From Oscillatoriales cyanobacterium (GTDB lineage Bacteria; Cyanobacteriota; Cyanobacteriia; Cyanobacteriales; Microcoleaceae): DNA of 64,000 nucleotides. The translations under genes were made by a program, and so were the position numbers. The notes under the pieces are model-generated. The model was not told the origin of the DNA, did no database searches, and saw only the letters and a list, made by a program, of their open reading frames with translations. Location: assembly GCA_004293365.1 (NCBI GenBank), contig RDYN01000022.1, positions 1 through 64,000 on the forward strand. The letters run 5' to 3'. Shown one piece after another: positions 55,623-63,802 of the stretch (the first letter of the stretch is position 1; every line of letters begins with the position of its first letter).

Positions 55623-56162
55623 CTATAAACATTTTAATTTTGTTTCATTCGATGCAAAATATTCAAATCTCGCGACCGAATAATATACTCGATCGCGATC
55701 GCAATCGTCAAAATTATGCTGGTATTTCATCCCCACTTTTTCCATTACCCGCCGCGAGGATCTGTTTTCGGCATCTGCAACAGCCACAATTTTTTCTAGT
55801 TTCAATACTTCAAATCCATGCTTGAGCGTCGCCGCTGCAACTTCGGATGCTAAACCTTGTCCCCAATAGGCTTTTGCTAACACGTAACCGACTTCTACTT
55901 CAGGTGTTTTGCCTAAAAAGCGAAGCCCCCCGTCCCCGATCAATTGGTTATTTTCTTTATTGACAACAGCCCACAAACCGAAAGCGTGTTTTTCCCAATC
56001 TGCGACGATCTGAAATAAATCTGCTGCTGTTTCTTCTCTATTTCTGACGCCTTCGCTCAGATACTTCATCACTTCTGAATCGCTGTAGATGCGGTACAGC
56101 TCATCTAAGTCGTCTGGCGTAAATTGTCTCAGATACAATCGGGCTGTCTCTATCTCTTGCAT
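55623..56162 (-). CDS. RimJ/RimL-type GNAT acetyltransferase
   Basis: 179 residues from ATG 56162. IETARLYLRQFTPDDLDELY, then GLWAVVNKENNQLIGDGGLR, EVEVGYVLAKAYWGQGLASE (acetyl-CoA loop WGQGLASE) and SSRRVMEKVGMKYQ. This is the ribosomal-protein/small-molecule acetyltransferase group. A 170-bp remnant of a sister gene follows it. Confidence 0.92.
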   Translation of the reverse strand: MQEIETARLYLRQFTPDDLDELYRIYSDSEVMKYLSEGVRNREETAADLFQIVADWEKHAFGLWAVVNKENNQLIGDGGLRFLGKTPEVEVGYVLAKAYWGQGLASEVAAATLKHGFEVLKLEKIVAVADAENRSSRRVMEKVGMKYQHNFDDCDRDRVYYSVARFEYFASNETKLKCL

Positions 56163-56194
56163 GATGATTATATAACTTCTACCAGTCGATTATA

Positions 56195-56409
56195 ATACCA
56201 GTTTTGTTTGGATACAAACATTTTAGTTGGGTTGAGGAACGAAACCCAACTAAAATGTTTATACGAATTTTTTATGAAGCTGCAGAGAATTCGATCACCC
56301 TGGCACCCCCCTTAAAAAGGGGGGAATAAGAGTCCAATCAAAGTCCCCCGACAATCAGGGGGATGCGAGGGGGATCGGAATATGTGCAACGACCCATTAA
56401 ATTGGTATT
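56195..56409. mobile_element. MITE-like repeat, second member of the ATACCA family
   Basis: From ATACCAGTTT (56195) to AAATTGGTAT (56400-56409). It contains a strong hairpin (AAACATTTTAGTTGGGTT at 56216-56233 and AACCCAACTAAAATGTTT at 56243-56260) and, from ~56262 on, an inverted version of the 3268-3416 element (TTTTTTATGAAGCTGC, CCCTTAAAAAGGGGGG, GGATGCGAGGGGGATCGGA, ATGTGCAACGACCCATTAA). Ends just before the ABC transporter gene, so it could influence its expression. Confidence 0.7.
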
Positions 56410-56484
56410 ACCGATATTCATGCAAAATATTGATTCTATTTGTTACAATTATTAATTGGATGTATTGTACCATTTTTGGCATCG

Positions 56485-58542
56485 ATGACCATTTCCTCAC
56501 CAGTAGCAGACACCGAAAACCAACCCCGCCGCGAAACAGACTGGCGGTTATTCATGAGGTTGGCATCTTACGCAACCCGCAGCAAACGCTTGTTGATTAT
56601 CTCGATCGCACTATTAGTACCGCTAGCAGTCTCAGGAGCAGTTCAACCGATTCTGATCGGACAGGCAATTTCGGTAATTCGAGCGGAACCTACCTATGAA
56701 TTTTTGCGAGGATTGCCTTTATCTACTGCATTAAATGTTTTGGCAGTGTTGCTGATGCTAACTATAGCATTTAGATTGGCACTGCAATCTGTTCAAGGCT
56801 ATTTAGTCACGAAAGTAGGGCAAATTATTACTACTGATATTAGAAATGATTTGTTCGCCCACGTCACATCGCTAGCAGTGAGATTTTTCGATCGCACTCC
56901 TGTAGGCAGATTGATGACTCGCCTCACCAGCGATGTGGAAGCTTTGGGGGAAGTTTTTTCCTCAGGGGCGATCGGGATTGTCAGCGATTTATTTTCAATT
57001 TTAGTAATTGCCATTTTCATGTTTACCATGCAGTGGCAACTAGCTTTAATGTTGGTGACGATGATGGTACCGATTACCGCTTTAATCGTTTATTTTCAGA
57101 ACCAATATCGGATTGCCAATTACAATACCAGAGAAGAACTTTCCGATCTCAACGCCCAACTGCAAGAAAACCTGACGGGTATTGGCGTAGTGCAGCTATT
57201 CCGCCGCGAAAGATTCAACTCAGAATTATTTAGCGTTACCAACAAACGCTACATTAAGGCTGTTGATAAAACTATATTTTACGACTCAGCGGTATCTGCG
57301 ACATTGGAATGGATTGCTTTAGTAGCAATTGCAGCCGTTTTGTGGATGGGCGGTCAAAATGTTCTGCAAGGTACTCTTAACTTTGGTACTCTGTCAGCAT
57401 TTATTTTATTTGCTCAGCGTCTCTTCGATCCGCTGCGGCAATTTGCCGAGAAATTTACGGCAATTCAAGCAGGATTTACCGCTGTAGAACGGATTAGCGA
57501 TATTCTCAACGAACCCATCGAAATTAAAGATCCAACTAGCGGGGAGAAGGAAGAAGGAAGTTCGGCAACGGATTTTGTAGCGGATGTAACGGATGTAACG
57601 GATGTAAAAAATAGAAGGAAGAGGGAAGAGGGAAGAAGGGAATATTATTCGCCGCTGCTGATGGCCGGTCATCCAGAGGCACTTGCCTATAATTTATCTT
57701 CAAATGAGCCAGAATTGGTAGACAACAATCACACTCCTGTAACTTCTGAATATCGCCTGTCAGCTAACAATCAAAAATCCCTAATTGCCCATGCCCAATC
57801 AAAGCAAGCCGCATCAGGAGAAATCCAATTTGACAATGTGTGGTTTGCTTACAAAGATAACGAATATGTTTTGCAAGACCTTAATTTTACGATTAAATCC
57901 GGCGAAAAAGTCGCATTAGTTGGCCCGACAGGTGCAGGAAAAAGTTCAATTATTCGTCTTCTGTGTCGCCTCTATGAACCCACGCGGGGCAGGATTTTGG
58001 TTAATCATGTAGATATTCGCGATTTGCCTCAAGCAGAATTGCGGAGACACGTAGGTGTGATTATTCAAGATGGCTTTCTTTTTGCTGGTGATGTGAAGAG
58101 CAATATTAGCCTTGGCGAAAGTTACTCGATGGAGGAGATTCGAGCAGCAGCAGAAAAGACGAATGTTGCTCGTTTAATTGAAGAATTACCTCAAGGTTAT
58201 GACACGCAATTGCGGGAGAGGGGAACGAATCTTTCGGGGGGACAAAAGCAGTTGTTAGCGTTTGCTCGCGCGGCTATTCGCAACCCCAGTATTTTAGTTT
58301 TGGACGAGGCGACTGCTAGTTTGGATGTGGGGACGGAAGCTTTGATTCAAGAGGCTCTGGAGCGTTTGATGGTGGACAGAACGGCGATAATCATTGCTCA
58401 CAGGCTTTCGACTATCCGAAATGTCGATCGCATTTTGGTGCTCAAACGCGGGCAGTTAGTAGAGTCTGGGAGCCACGAAGAGTTGTTGCAACAAGAAGGT
58501 TTGTATGCCAGTTTGTACAAGCTTCAAATGCTCGGAAGTTAG
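56485..58542 (+). CDS. ABC exporter (fused membrane and ATPase domains)
   Basis: Start ATG 56485 (MTISSPVADTENQP), 685 residues. Membrane domain with six segments (about 35-330; RFFDRTPVGRLMTRLTSDVE marks the coupling region). ATPase domain: Walker A VALVGPTGAGKSSIIRLL, Q-loop VGVIIQDGFLFAGDV, signature GTNLSGGQKQLLAFARAAI, Walker B SILVLDEATASLDVGTE, H-loop IIIAHRLSTI. Homodimeric type IV exporter of lipids or drugs. Between the two domains sits an unusual ~90-residue linker; its start (SATDFVADVTDVTDVKNRRK) is encoded by an intergenic-type repeat. Confidence 0.95.
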   Translation: MTISSPVADTENQPRRETDWRLFMRLASYATRSKRLLIISIALLVPLAVSGAVQPILIGQAISVIRAEPTYEFLRGLPLSTALNVLAVLLMLTIAFRLALQSVQGYLVTKVGQIITTDIRNDLFAHVTSLAVRFFDRTPVGRLMTRLTSDVEALGEVFSSGAIGIVSDLFSILVIAIFMFTMQWQLALMLVTMMVPITALIVYFQNQYRIANYNTREELSDLNAQLQENLTGIGVVQLFRRERFNSELFSVTNKRYIKAVDKTIFYDSAVSATLEWIALVAIAAVLWMGGQNVLQGTLNFGTLSAFILFAQRLFDPLRQFAEKFTAIQAGFTAVERISDILNEPIEIKDPTSGEKEEGSSATDFVADVTDVTDVKNRRKREEGRREYYSPLLMAGHPEALAYNLSSNEPELVDNNHTPVTSEYRLSANNQKSLIAHAQSKQAASGEIQFDNVWFAYKDNEYVLQDLNFTIKSGEKVALVGPTGAGKSSIIRLLCRLYEPTRGRILVNHVDIRDLPQAELRRHVGVIIQDGFLFAGDVKSNISLGESYSMEEIRAAAEKTNVARLIEELPQGYDTQLRERGTNLSGGQKQLLAFARAAIRNPSILVLDEATASLDVGTEALIQEALERLMVDRTAIIIAHRLSTIRNVDRILVLKRGQLVESGSHEELLQQEGLYASLYKLQMLGS
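57556..57612 (+). repeat. AAGTTCGGCAACGGATTTT repeat inside the ABC transporter gene
   Basis: GGAAGTTCGGCAACGGATTT TGTAGC followed by three GGATGTAAC units, as in the intergenic copy at 49420-49465. It is followed by a GAAGGAAGAGGGAAGAGG low-complexity stretch. All are read in frame as a linker. Confidence 0.85.
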
Positions 58543-58556
58543 ACAGTAATAAAAAG

Positions 58557-58818
58557 GGTTCGTACTGAGGACTTTAGTCCTTCTTTATGAGGACTAAAGT
58601 CCTCACTACGAACCAGAATAAAAAAGGTTTGATCCTTCGGACTTTAGTCCTTCTTTATGAGAACTAAAGTCCTCACTACGAACCAGAATAAAAAAGGTTT
58701 GATCCTTCGGACTTTAGTCCTTCTTTGTTGCGGACTAAAGTCCTCACTACGAAAAAAAGGTTTGATCCTTCGGACTTTAGTCCTTCTTTGTTGCGGACTA
58801 AAGTCCTCACTACGAACC
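58557..58818. repeat. Four tandem GGACTTTAGTCC hairpins
   Basis: Copy 1 (58557-58614) has arms like the standard family. Copies 2-4 (starting about 58626, 58698 and 58760) have a changed outer left arm (GGTTTGATCCTTCGGACTTT) but keep the right arm ending CTCACTACGAA. Copies are separated by AGAATAAAAAA. It may serve as a transcript end for the ABC gene. Confidence 0.9.
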
Positions 58819-58912
58819 AATATTATCGTGATTGTTCGAGCAGACATGATATCCTATTCCTCGCGAGCGATAGGATCGCACTGCGATTGCAAATCTCAAG
58901 TCTAAAGTCGGC

Positions 58913-59131
58913 TCACCTGCCAAAAATAATTTTCCCAAGGGTTTGTGGCAGGTGAGTTATATGTTGAAAAAGCTGATTTGGCCCGATGCCAAACAATAAT
59001 TGCATCGCCAGCACAATTGCTGCTATAGAAATCGCTGTACCGATGCTGGCTTTCAATACTTTAAAAGCCCAATTAAATACCAGCCAAGATACAAGCAAGG
59101 AAGCAATTAAGATAATTAACTCTAGGGGCAT
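58913..59131 (-). CDS. Small membrane protein, 72 aa
   Basis: ATG 59131. Two hydrophobic helices (LELIILIASLLVSWLVFNWA and GTAISIAAIVLAMQLLFGIG), then a short tail. It ends 28 bp after the nurA-like gene, same strand, so they may be cotranscribed. Looks like a conserved cyanobacterial hypothetical. Function unknown. Confidence 0.75.
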   Translation of the reverse strand: MPLELIILIASLLVSWLVFNWAFKVLKASIGTAISIAAIVLAMQLLFGIGPNQLFQHITHLPQTLGKIIFGR

Positions 59132-59158
59132 ATAACATTTTTAACTCTAATTTTTAAT

Positions 59159-60376
59159 TCAAGCAATACTGCCGCGCTTCCGGGTTTCCTTATTAGAAAT
59201 TCCGACATTTTTTAAACCTGCTTTAATCATTTGTTGCTCTAACAAAGCGAAAAAGCTACTTCGATCGCCCCCGGTGACAACTGCTTGGTTGTGGGCTTCT
59301 GCTAGCGTCACGGGATAGCCGCCGCCTTTGTGTACTTGAGCCAGCATCATTCCTAAGGCTAAATCTAGCTCTGTCTTATCTTGTGCTACCCATTCGGGAA
59401 CTTCTATTCTAGCAATTTCTGTGCCAACATGAACGTAACAAAAATAGATGGGATTGAGACCGTATAAATCTAAAATTCGAGCGTGGGATTTCCACAACGG
59501 GCTTCTTTGTCCGGGTAGCAGGATTGTGGCCCACAAGACGGCATCTCGCAGGGGTTCAAATTCTTGACAAGGTGCTTTTTCGTCGAAAGCACTGGTAGCG
59601 GAAAATCCGACGTTGGGGCAGTTTGTCATGCAGTCTGGTACTTCGTGGGTGCAGGCTTGAAACCGCAAAAAAGATAAGCTTTCGGTGCTGCGAGAAGCGC
59701 TCAAGTATCCTAATAGGGGAATTTTTGCTAAGCGCAATTTGTCCCAAGCTTCTAAAATTGGCTGCAAAATTCGATCGCGCGCTTCGCTAGGTAACTGTTC
59801 CAAAAACCAATAAATCAGGGAACCGTCTACCATTGCCAAAGTTGGCGCTGGTAGTTGATTGTCGTTAAATTTTGCCCAATTGCAGCCCATTTCCGCGAGG
59901 GCGATGGCTTCGGAAACGGCGCGCCGGTATCCCATCCACTCTTCGGTTCTAATGCCCCACTGGCGCGAAGCATACAAGTCTTCTGGTTTGTAGAAAACTT
60001 CGGGCACGCTGTCTAATACTGGGTGGCGGCTTTGGCCGTAGTGCAGCATGACTGTACCGACGTTGATCAGGTAGCAGTAGGCGATTTCGTGATGGCTGGG
60101 CGAGATTTGCGATCCGTCTGTGGCGAAGACTGTGTGGGCGGCGGGGGGTGCGGTGATGTATTTGCGATCGTCCAAGGGCTCGATCGGCGTGGCTGCATTG
60201 AATAAAGTGCGATCGCTCCAACTTTCTTGCAATTCTACCAAATTTTCTTGTCCTACCGCGGCTTTTTCTAGCAAATTCTGAGCCACTTGCAAACGCAAGC
60301 GAGCCGCCAAAGCCTCCACATTCAAATGTTGGCTCATTCCCTGCATTGCTTTGGCTGCTTTAGTTAAATCTAGCAT
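59159..60376 (-). CDS. nurA: NurA-domain nuclease
   Basis: 405 residues from ATG 60376. NurA features: HTVFATDGSQISPSHHE (first metal Asp in TDGS), ALAMVDGSLIYWFLE-like block (TLAMVDGSLIYWFLEQL), LLGYLSASRSTES, and C-terminal AHNQAVVTGGDRSSFFALLE. In archaea NurA with HerA resects DNA ends; cyanobacterial members are less studied and no herA is adjacent. Two Cys pairs in the middle (ACTHEVPDCMTNC) are additional. Confidence 0.88.
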   Translation of the reverse strand: MLDLTKAAKAMQGMSQHLNVEALAARLRLQVAQNLLEKAAVGQENLVELQESWSDRTLFNAATPIEPLDDRKYITAPPAAHTVFATDGSQISPSHHEIAYCYLINVGTVMLHYGQSRHPVLDSVPEVFYKPEDLYASRQWGIRTEEWMGYRRAVSEAIALAEMGCNWAKFNDNQLPAPTLAMVDGSLIYWFLEQLPSEARDRILQPILEAWDKLRLAKIPLLGYLSASRSTESLSFLRFQACTHEVPDCMTNCPNVGFSATSAFDEKAPCQEFEPLRDAVLWATILLPGQRSPLWKSHARILDLYGLNPIYFCYVHVGTEIARIEVPEWVAQDKTELDLALGMMLAQVHKGGGYPVTLAEAHNQAVVTGGDRSSFFALLEQQMIKAGLKNVGISNKETRKRGSIA

Positions 60377-60395
60377 TTGTTTTAAGCCTCAGATT

Positions 60396-60455
60396 GGTTC
60401 GTAGTGAGGACTTTAGTCCTCTCTTGGATGCGGACTAAAGTCCTCACTACGAACC
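60396..60455. repeat. GTAGTGAGGACTTTAGTCC hairpin repeat
   Basis: Perfect arms GGTTCGTAGTGAGGACTTTA... (60396-60419) and GGACTAAAGTCCTCACTACG... (60432-60455), just upstream of nurA, i.e. in its 5' region. Confidence 0.9.
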
Positions 60456-60702
60456 TATTTTATTACTGGGTCATCGACATGAAAAAATCTATTTTTTTTA
60501 TCGATACCCTTGATTTTTTGGGAAATTCCTGTTATATTTATATCATAATGGGAATATGTTAAAAAATATTATTTACGCCACCATCCCATTATTTAAAAAT
60601 ACCATGCCAGCGCCGCAAAAGTCAACAAAAAAAGTGTGAAATTTAGGGATTTTTTTTGACTCTGCTAAGCGAAAAAAAATCTACCTGCCAACAAGTCTAA
60701 CA
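60456..60702. other. AT-rich intergenic region
   Basis: About 250 bases with A/T runs (TTTTTTTATCG, ATTTAAAAAT). Probably holds the nurA promoter and the 3' end of the HAD transcript; no gene seen. Confidence 0.5.
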
Positions 60703-61500
60703 TCAACATTCGTCGGGCAGCCAATCGACAAAATCTCCGGCAAACTGCGAGAGAGAAAGCAATTGAACTGGTGGATTTTGAGCCACAGACTCCCGTTCAG
60801 CTAAAGTATTGTAACCCCAGTCAGCCAAAAATAACCTTACCTGAGATAAATCCGGCTGCTGCTTCACCGAGAGCAAAGTTTTTAACCGGTCTTCCACAAA
60901 CCAAATAGTCGTATCTTTGCCAGACGCTGCCAAAAATTCCCGCAAAGTTTGGTGTTTGGGCTTGTTGTATTCCTTGCCAAAAATCAACTCCGACGGCATT
61001 TGTACGCCCGCTAGCTGCAAGAGTTCTCGCACAAAACGTCCTTCCTTGGTTGTGACGATCGCCACTTTGACCGAACTATCCTGCAACGAGTGCAGGCGAT
61101 CGGCTACTCCTGGATAAAAGCGGTGCAAAGACAGCCATCCAGCTAAATCCTCAGCAATCCAATTATCGCGCAGTCCGTCTAACATTGCGCCGACAGACTG
61201 GGCTTTTAAATTATTTTCGGTCAATAACTGCGGGACAATGTTCGGCCATTCCAGCAAAATTTGCTCTTCGGTAATTCCTGTCAGCAGTGCGCGAATCAGC
61301 AGCGGCATTTCCCAGCCGGTTTCGATGGCTGGCCGCACTCGGTAGAAACTCAAAGCTAAATCTGGCTCGGGGACTGTTTCGATTGGTTTCCAGATTTGAC
61401 AGTAGCTGCGCCAAGCTGTTTGGAAATATTCGATTAGTCCGTCACAAATTACACCGTCAAAATCAAGGGCGAGAATTGTTGGAGAGTTATTAGTCATCAA
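60703..61500 (-). CDS. HAD-superfamily hydrolase
   Basis: 265 residues; ATG 61500 or the next Met. Motif I ILALDFDGVICDGLIEYF (nucleophile DFDGV), helical cap with NWIAEDLAGWLSLHRFYPGV, motif II VKVAIVTTKEGRFV, motif III/IV KPKHQTLREFLA and IWFVEDRLKTLLSV. A phosphatase acting on a small phosphorylated metabolite is likely; similar to phosphoglycolate phosphatase-type subfamilies. Stands alone. Confidence 0.88.
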   Translation of the reverse strand: MMTNNSPTILALDFDGVICDGLIEYFQTAWRSYCQIWKPIETVPEPDLALSFYRVRPAIETGWEMPLLIRALLTGITEEQILLEWPNIVPQLLTENNLKAQSVGAMLDGLRDNWIAEDLAGWLSLHRFYPGVADRLHSLQDSSVKVAIVTTKEGRFVRELLQLAGVQMPSELIFGKEYNKPKHQTLREFLAASGKDTTIWFVEDRLKTLLSVKQQPDLSQVRLFLADWGYNTLAERESVAQNPPVQLLSLSQFAGDFVDWLPDEC

Positions 61501-61502
61501 GG

Positions 61503-61552
61503 GATTTTAGATTTTAGATTGGGGATTTTAGATTGGGGATTTGGGATTTGGC
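61503..61552. repeat. GATTTTAGATTGGGGATT low-complexity repeat
   Basis: GATTTTAGATTTTAGATTGG then GGATTTTAGATTGGGGATTT, the same class as that inside the hybrid kinase gene (10051-10160). Confidence 0.85.
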
Positions 61553-61565
61553 TGAATAGTCTCGA

Positions 61566-61829
61566 TTAAAAAGACTGAACTAGCGGTTTGTCGGCAACTG
61601 CTTCTAGTGTTTGGGACTGCAACAATTGCGTCCACTCTGCTTTGAGACTCGCATCATCAGGTGCGATGCGTCGCATTTGGGCTAGAGTCGCAAGAGTGTC
61701 GTACCAAATCCCATTTTTAGCGCTAGCGATCGCCCTAGCCATAGAGTCGGGATTTGCCAAAGCTTTCTTTAAAGTTTCCTTTGGTTCAATTCGCTCTACG
61801 AACCCTACAACATAATAATCCGTAGAGCG
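61566..61829 (-). pseudogene. 5'-truncated DUF928 gene
   Basis: C-terminal third only: DYYVVGFVERIEPKETLKKA, NGIWYDTLATLAQMRR, WTQLLQSQTLEAVADKPL. It aligns with the ends of the two intact DUF928 genes to the right. Directly before the first homologous codon there is a TAG, and the upstream sequence (TAGGAGTAAGAATCGCAGCG) matches the intergenic region at 62829, which points to a deletion between paralogues. Confidence 0.85.
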
Positions 61830-61923
61830 CTAGGAGTAAGAATCGCAGCGGGCGATCGGCTTAATTTGTCAATCTTCAGATTCCCAGAAAAAGGACAAAT
61901 TAAGCCTTGAGAAATCGGGACGA

Positions 61924-62658
61924 TTAAAAAGATTGAACTAGCGGTTTATCGGCAACTGCTTCGAGTTTTTGGGACTTCAACAATTGCGTCCACTCAGTCT
62001 TCAGCCGCGCATCATCGGGTGCGACGCTACGCATTTGGGCTAGAGTCGCAAGAGTCTCGTACCAAATGCCATTTTTAGCATAAGCGATCAGCTTCGCCCT
62101 CGGGTCGGGATTTGCCAAAGCGCTCTTGAGAGTTCCTTGCGGTTCAACTCGCTGCATCCATCCTTTAGTAATATAATCTCCCGATCGTTCCTGAGGATCG
62201 CAAGCCAGTGCAAACGACCAGACATATCGCTTACCAACCTCAATATTTTTTGTCTTGCCTTTGTCAGAAAGGCTAACTCCCACAATTCCAGCTTTGTCAA
62301 CTTTTAAACTAGATTCGTAGACTACTTCGGATTCATCTTCGTTTAGCAAAACAAACTCTACTTGAGCCGCCGGTTGAGAGACATAGACAAAAAATGTTGG
62401 CGACTCTGTTAGGGTTAAGCCAATATTGCTTTCAGGTATTAACGGAGTAATCGATAAACCATCCTGCAACTGACAGCCTCGATGGGCTCCCCCTTGGCGG
62501 TTCTCCGGGGCTGTGACTTCAGGGGGTGTGAAATTAACATTCTGACCCAGGGGAGTTGGTGCAGGGACGGCCTGCATCGGTGAAAACAAGCTGGGGAGAG
62601 TAATTGCGATCGCCAATACAGCGATCGCCAGTGCCGTAAAATTTAGAAAACGTTTCAT
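61924..62658 (-). CDS. DUF928 exported protein, copy 2
   Basis: Start ATG 62658 (MKRFLNFTALAIAVLAIAIT), which begins the signal peptide; an in-frame upstream extension to 62712 is not needed and the paralogue starts at the same place. 244 residues. DUF928 pattern: LTLTESPTFFVYVSQPAAQV, KAGIVGVSLSDKGKTKNIEV, RYVWSFALACD, GWMQRVEPQGTLKSALANP, GIWYETLATLAQMRSVAPDD. A cyanobacterial exported protein of unknown role. Confidence 0.9.
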   Translation of the reverse strand: MKRFLNFTALAIAVLAIAITLPSLFSPMQAVPAPTPLGQNVNFTPPEVTAPENRQGGAHRGCQLQDGLSITPLIPESNIGLTLTESPTFFVYVSQPAAQVEFVLLNEDESEVVYESSLKVDKAGIVGVSLSDKGKTKNIEVGKRYVWSFALACDPQERSGDYITKGWMQRVEPQGTLKSALANPDPRAKLIAYAKNGIWYETLATLAQMRSVAPDDARLKTEWTQLLKSQKLEAVADKPLVQSF

Positions 62659-62705
62659 TTTTTTCACCAGATAGAATAAAATCAGGGTTGGGATTTTTAC
62701 TCCTG

Positions 62706-62827
62706 ATACCAAATCCAGGTTTCCGATACCCTTTATGAACCAGTCGGCCTTACTGCCGACTTTGTTTGTGTAGCAGCGGTTTCAACCGCCGAATGATAAC
62801 GGGGATATCACGCCCCGGATTTGGTAT
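62706..62827. mobile_element. 122-bp MITE-like repeat with ATACCAAATCC ends
   Basis: ATACCAAATCCAGG (62706-62719) and CCGGATTTGGTAT (62815-62827) are inverted ends. Two internal palindromic blocks are present (GTCGGCCTTACTGCCGAC and AGCGGTTTCAACCGC). It lies between two DUF928 genes. Ends resemble the ATACCAATTT family. Confidence 0.7.
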
Positions 62828-62924
62828 GACTAGGAGTAAGAATCGCAGCGGGCGATCGGTTTAATTTGTCCTTCTTGAGATCCTCAGAAGAAGGACAAAA
62901 GAAAGCCTTGAGAAATAGGGAGGC

Positions 62925-63662
62925 TTAAAAAGACTGAACTAGCGGTTGATCGGCAACAGATTCGAGTTTTTGGGACTGCAACAATTGCTTCCACTCGGCC
63001 CTCAGACTCGCATCATTGGGCGCTCTTCGCCGCATTTGGGCTAGAGTACCAATTGTATCGTACCAAATATTATTTTTAGCATAAGCGATCGCCCTAGCCA
63101 TCGGCTCAGCATTTGCCAAATCTTTCTTGAGAGTTTCCTCGGGTTCAATGCGCTTCACAAACCCTTTAACAAAATAATTTCCCGACGGATCGTCATTGCA
63201 AGCCACGGAAAACGACCACTGATACCGCTGGTTAACCTCCAGAGATTTTTTGCCATCGCCTTTGTTAGGAATACTGACCTCAATTATCCCCGGCTTGTCA
63301 ACTTTGAAAGTCGTTTTATAAGCATCGATTCCTTTTCCGTCGTCAGCTTGCAACCTAAACTCGACTTGAGTCGAAGAGTGAGAAACATAGGCCAAGAATG
63401 TTGGCGATTCTGCTAGGGTTAAACCATCATTGCTTTTAGGTATTAAAGGAACAATAAATAAATCCTTCGGACAAGCATTGCCTCGATGCGTCGCCGATTG
63501 CCTGTTGTCGGGGGCGTCTACATCGGGAGGTTTAAATTTAACATTCTGACTCAGCAGCATTGGTGCAGGCACAGCCTGCATGGGTGGCCCGAAACTGGGG
63601 ACACTAAGTGCGATCGCACTTACAGAGAGTGCGAGGGCAGTAAAATGTAGAAAACGTTTCAT
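62925..63662 (-). CDS. DUF928 exported protein, copy 3
   Basis: 245 residues from ATG 63662 with signal peptide MKRFLHFTALALSVSAIALS and AVPAP after it. Same domain order as copy 2: LTLAESPTFLAYVSHSSTQV, VDKPGIIEVSIPNKGDGKKS, YQWSFSVACNDDPSGNYFVK, RIEPEETLKKDLANAEP, NIWYDTIGTLAQMRRRAPND. It lies 267 bp upstream of copy 2. Confidence 0.92.
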   Translation of the reverse strand: MKRFLHFTALALSVSAIALSVPSFGPPMQAVPAPMLLSQNVKFKPPDVDAPDNRQSATHRGNACPKDLFIVPLIPKSNDGLTLAESPTFLAYVSHSSTQVEFRLQADDGKGIDAYKTTFKVDKPGIIEVSIPNKGDGKKSLEVNQRYQWSFSVACNDDPSGNYFVKGFVKRIEPEETLKKDLANAEPMARAIAYAKNNIWYDTIGTLAQMRRRAPNDASLRAEWKQLLQSQKLESVADQPLVQSF

Positions 63663-63802
63663 TTTTTCACCAACTTATAGATATATCATAGATCGCGTCT
63701 CGACTGTTAGCGCGGAGTTTTCACCCCGGGCGCGATCGGGTCAACTTTTGCTTCTTCACATCGCCATCAAAAGACGCACAAAAGTTCAATAAATAGCGAT
63801 CT

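Noticed and set aside
58644-58955. Three frames across the four tandem hairpins
   Set aside because: They repeat RTLVL/SDFSP peptides from the hairpin family.
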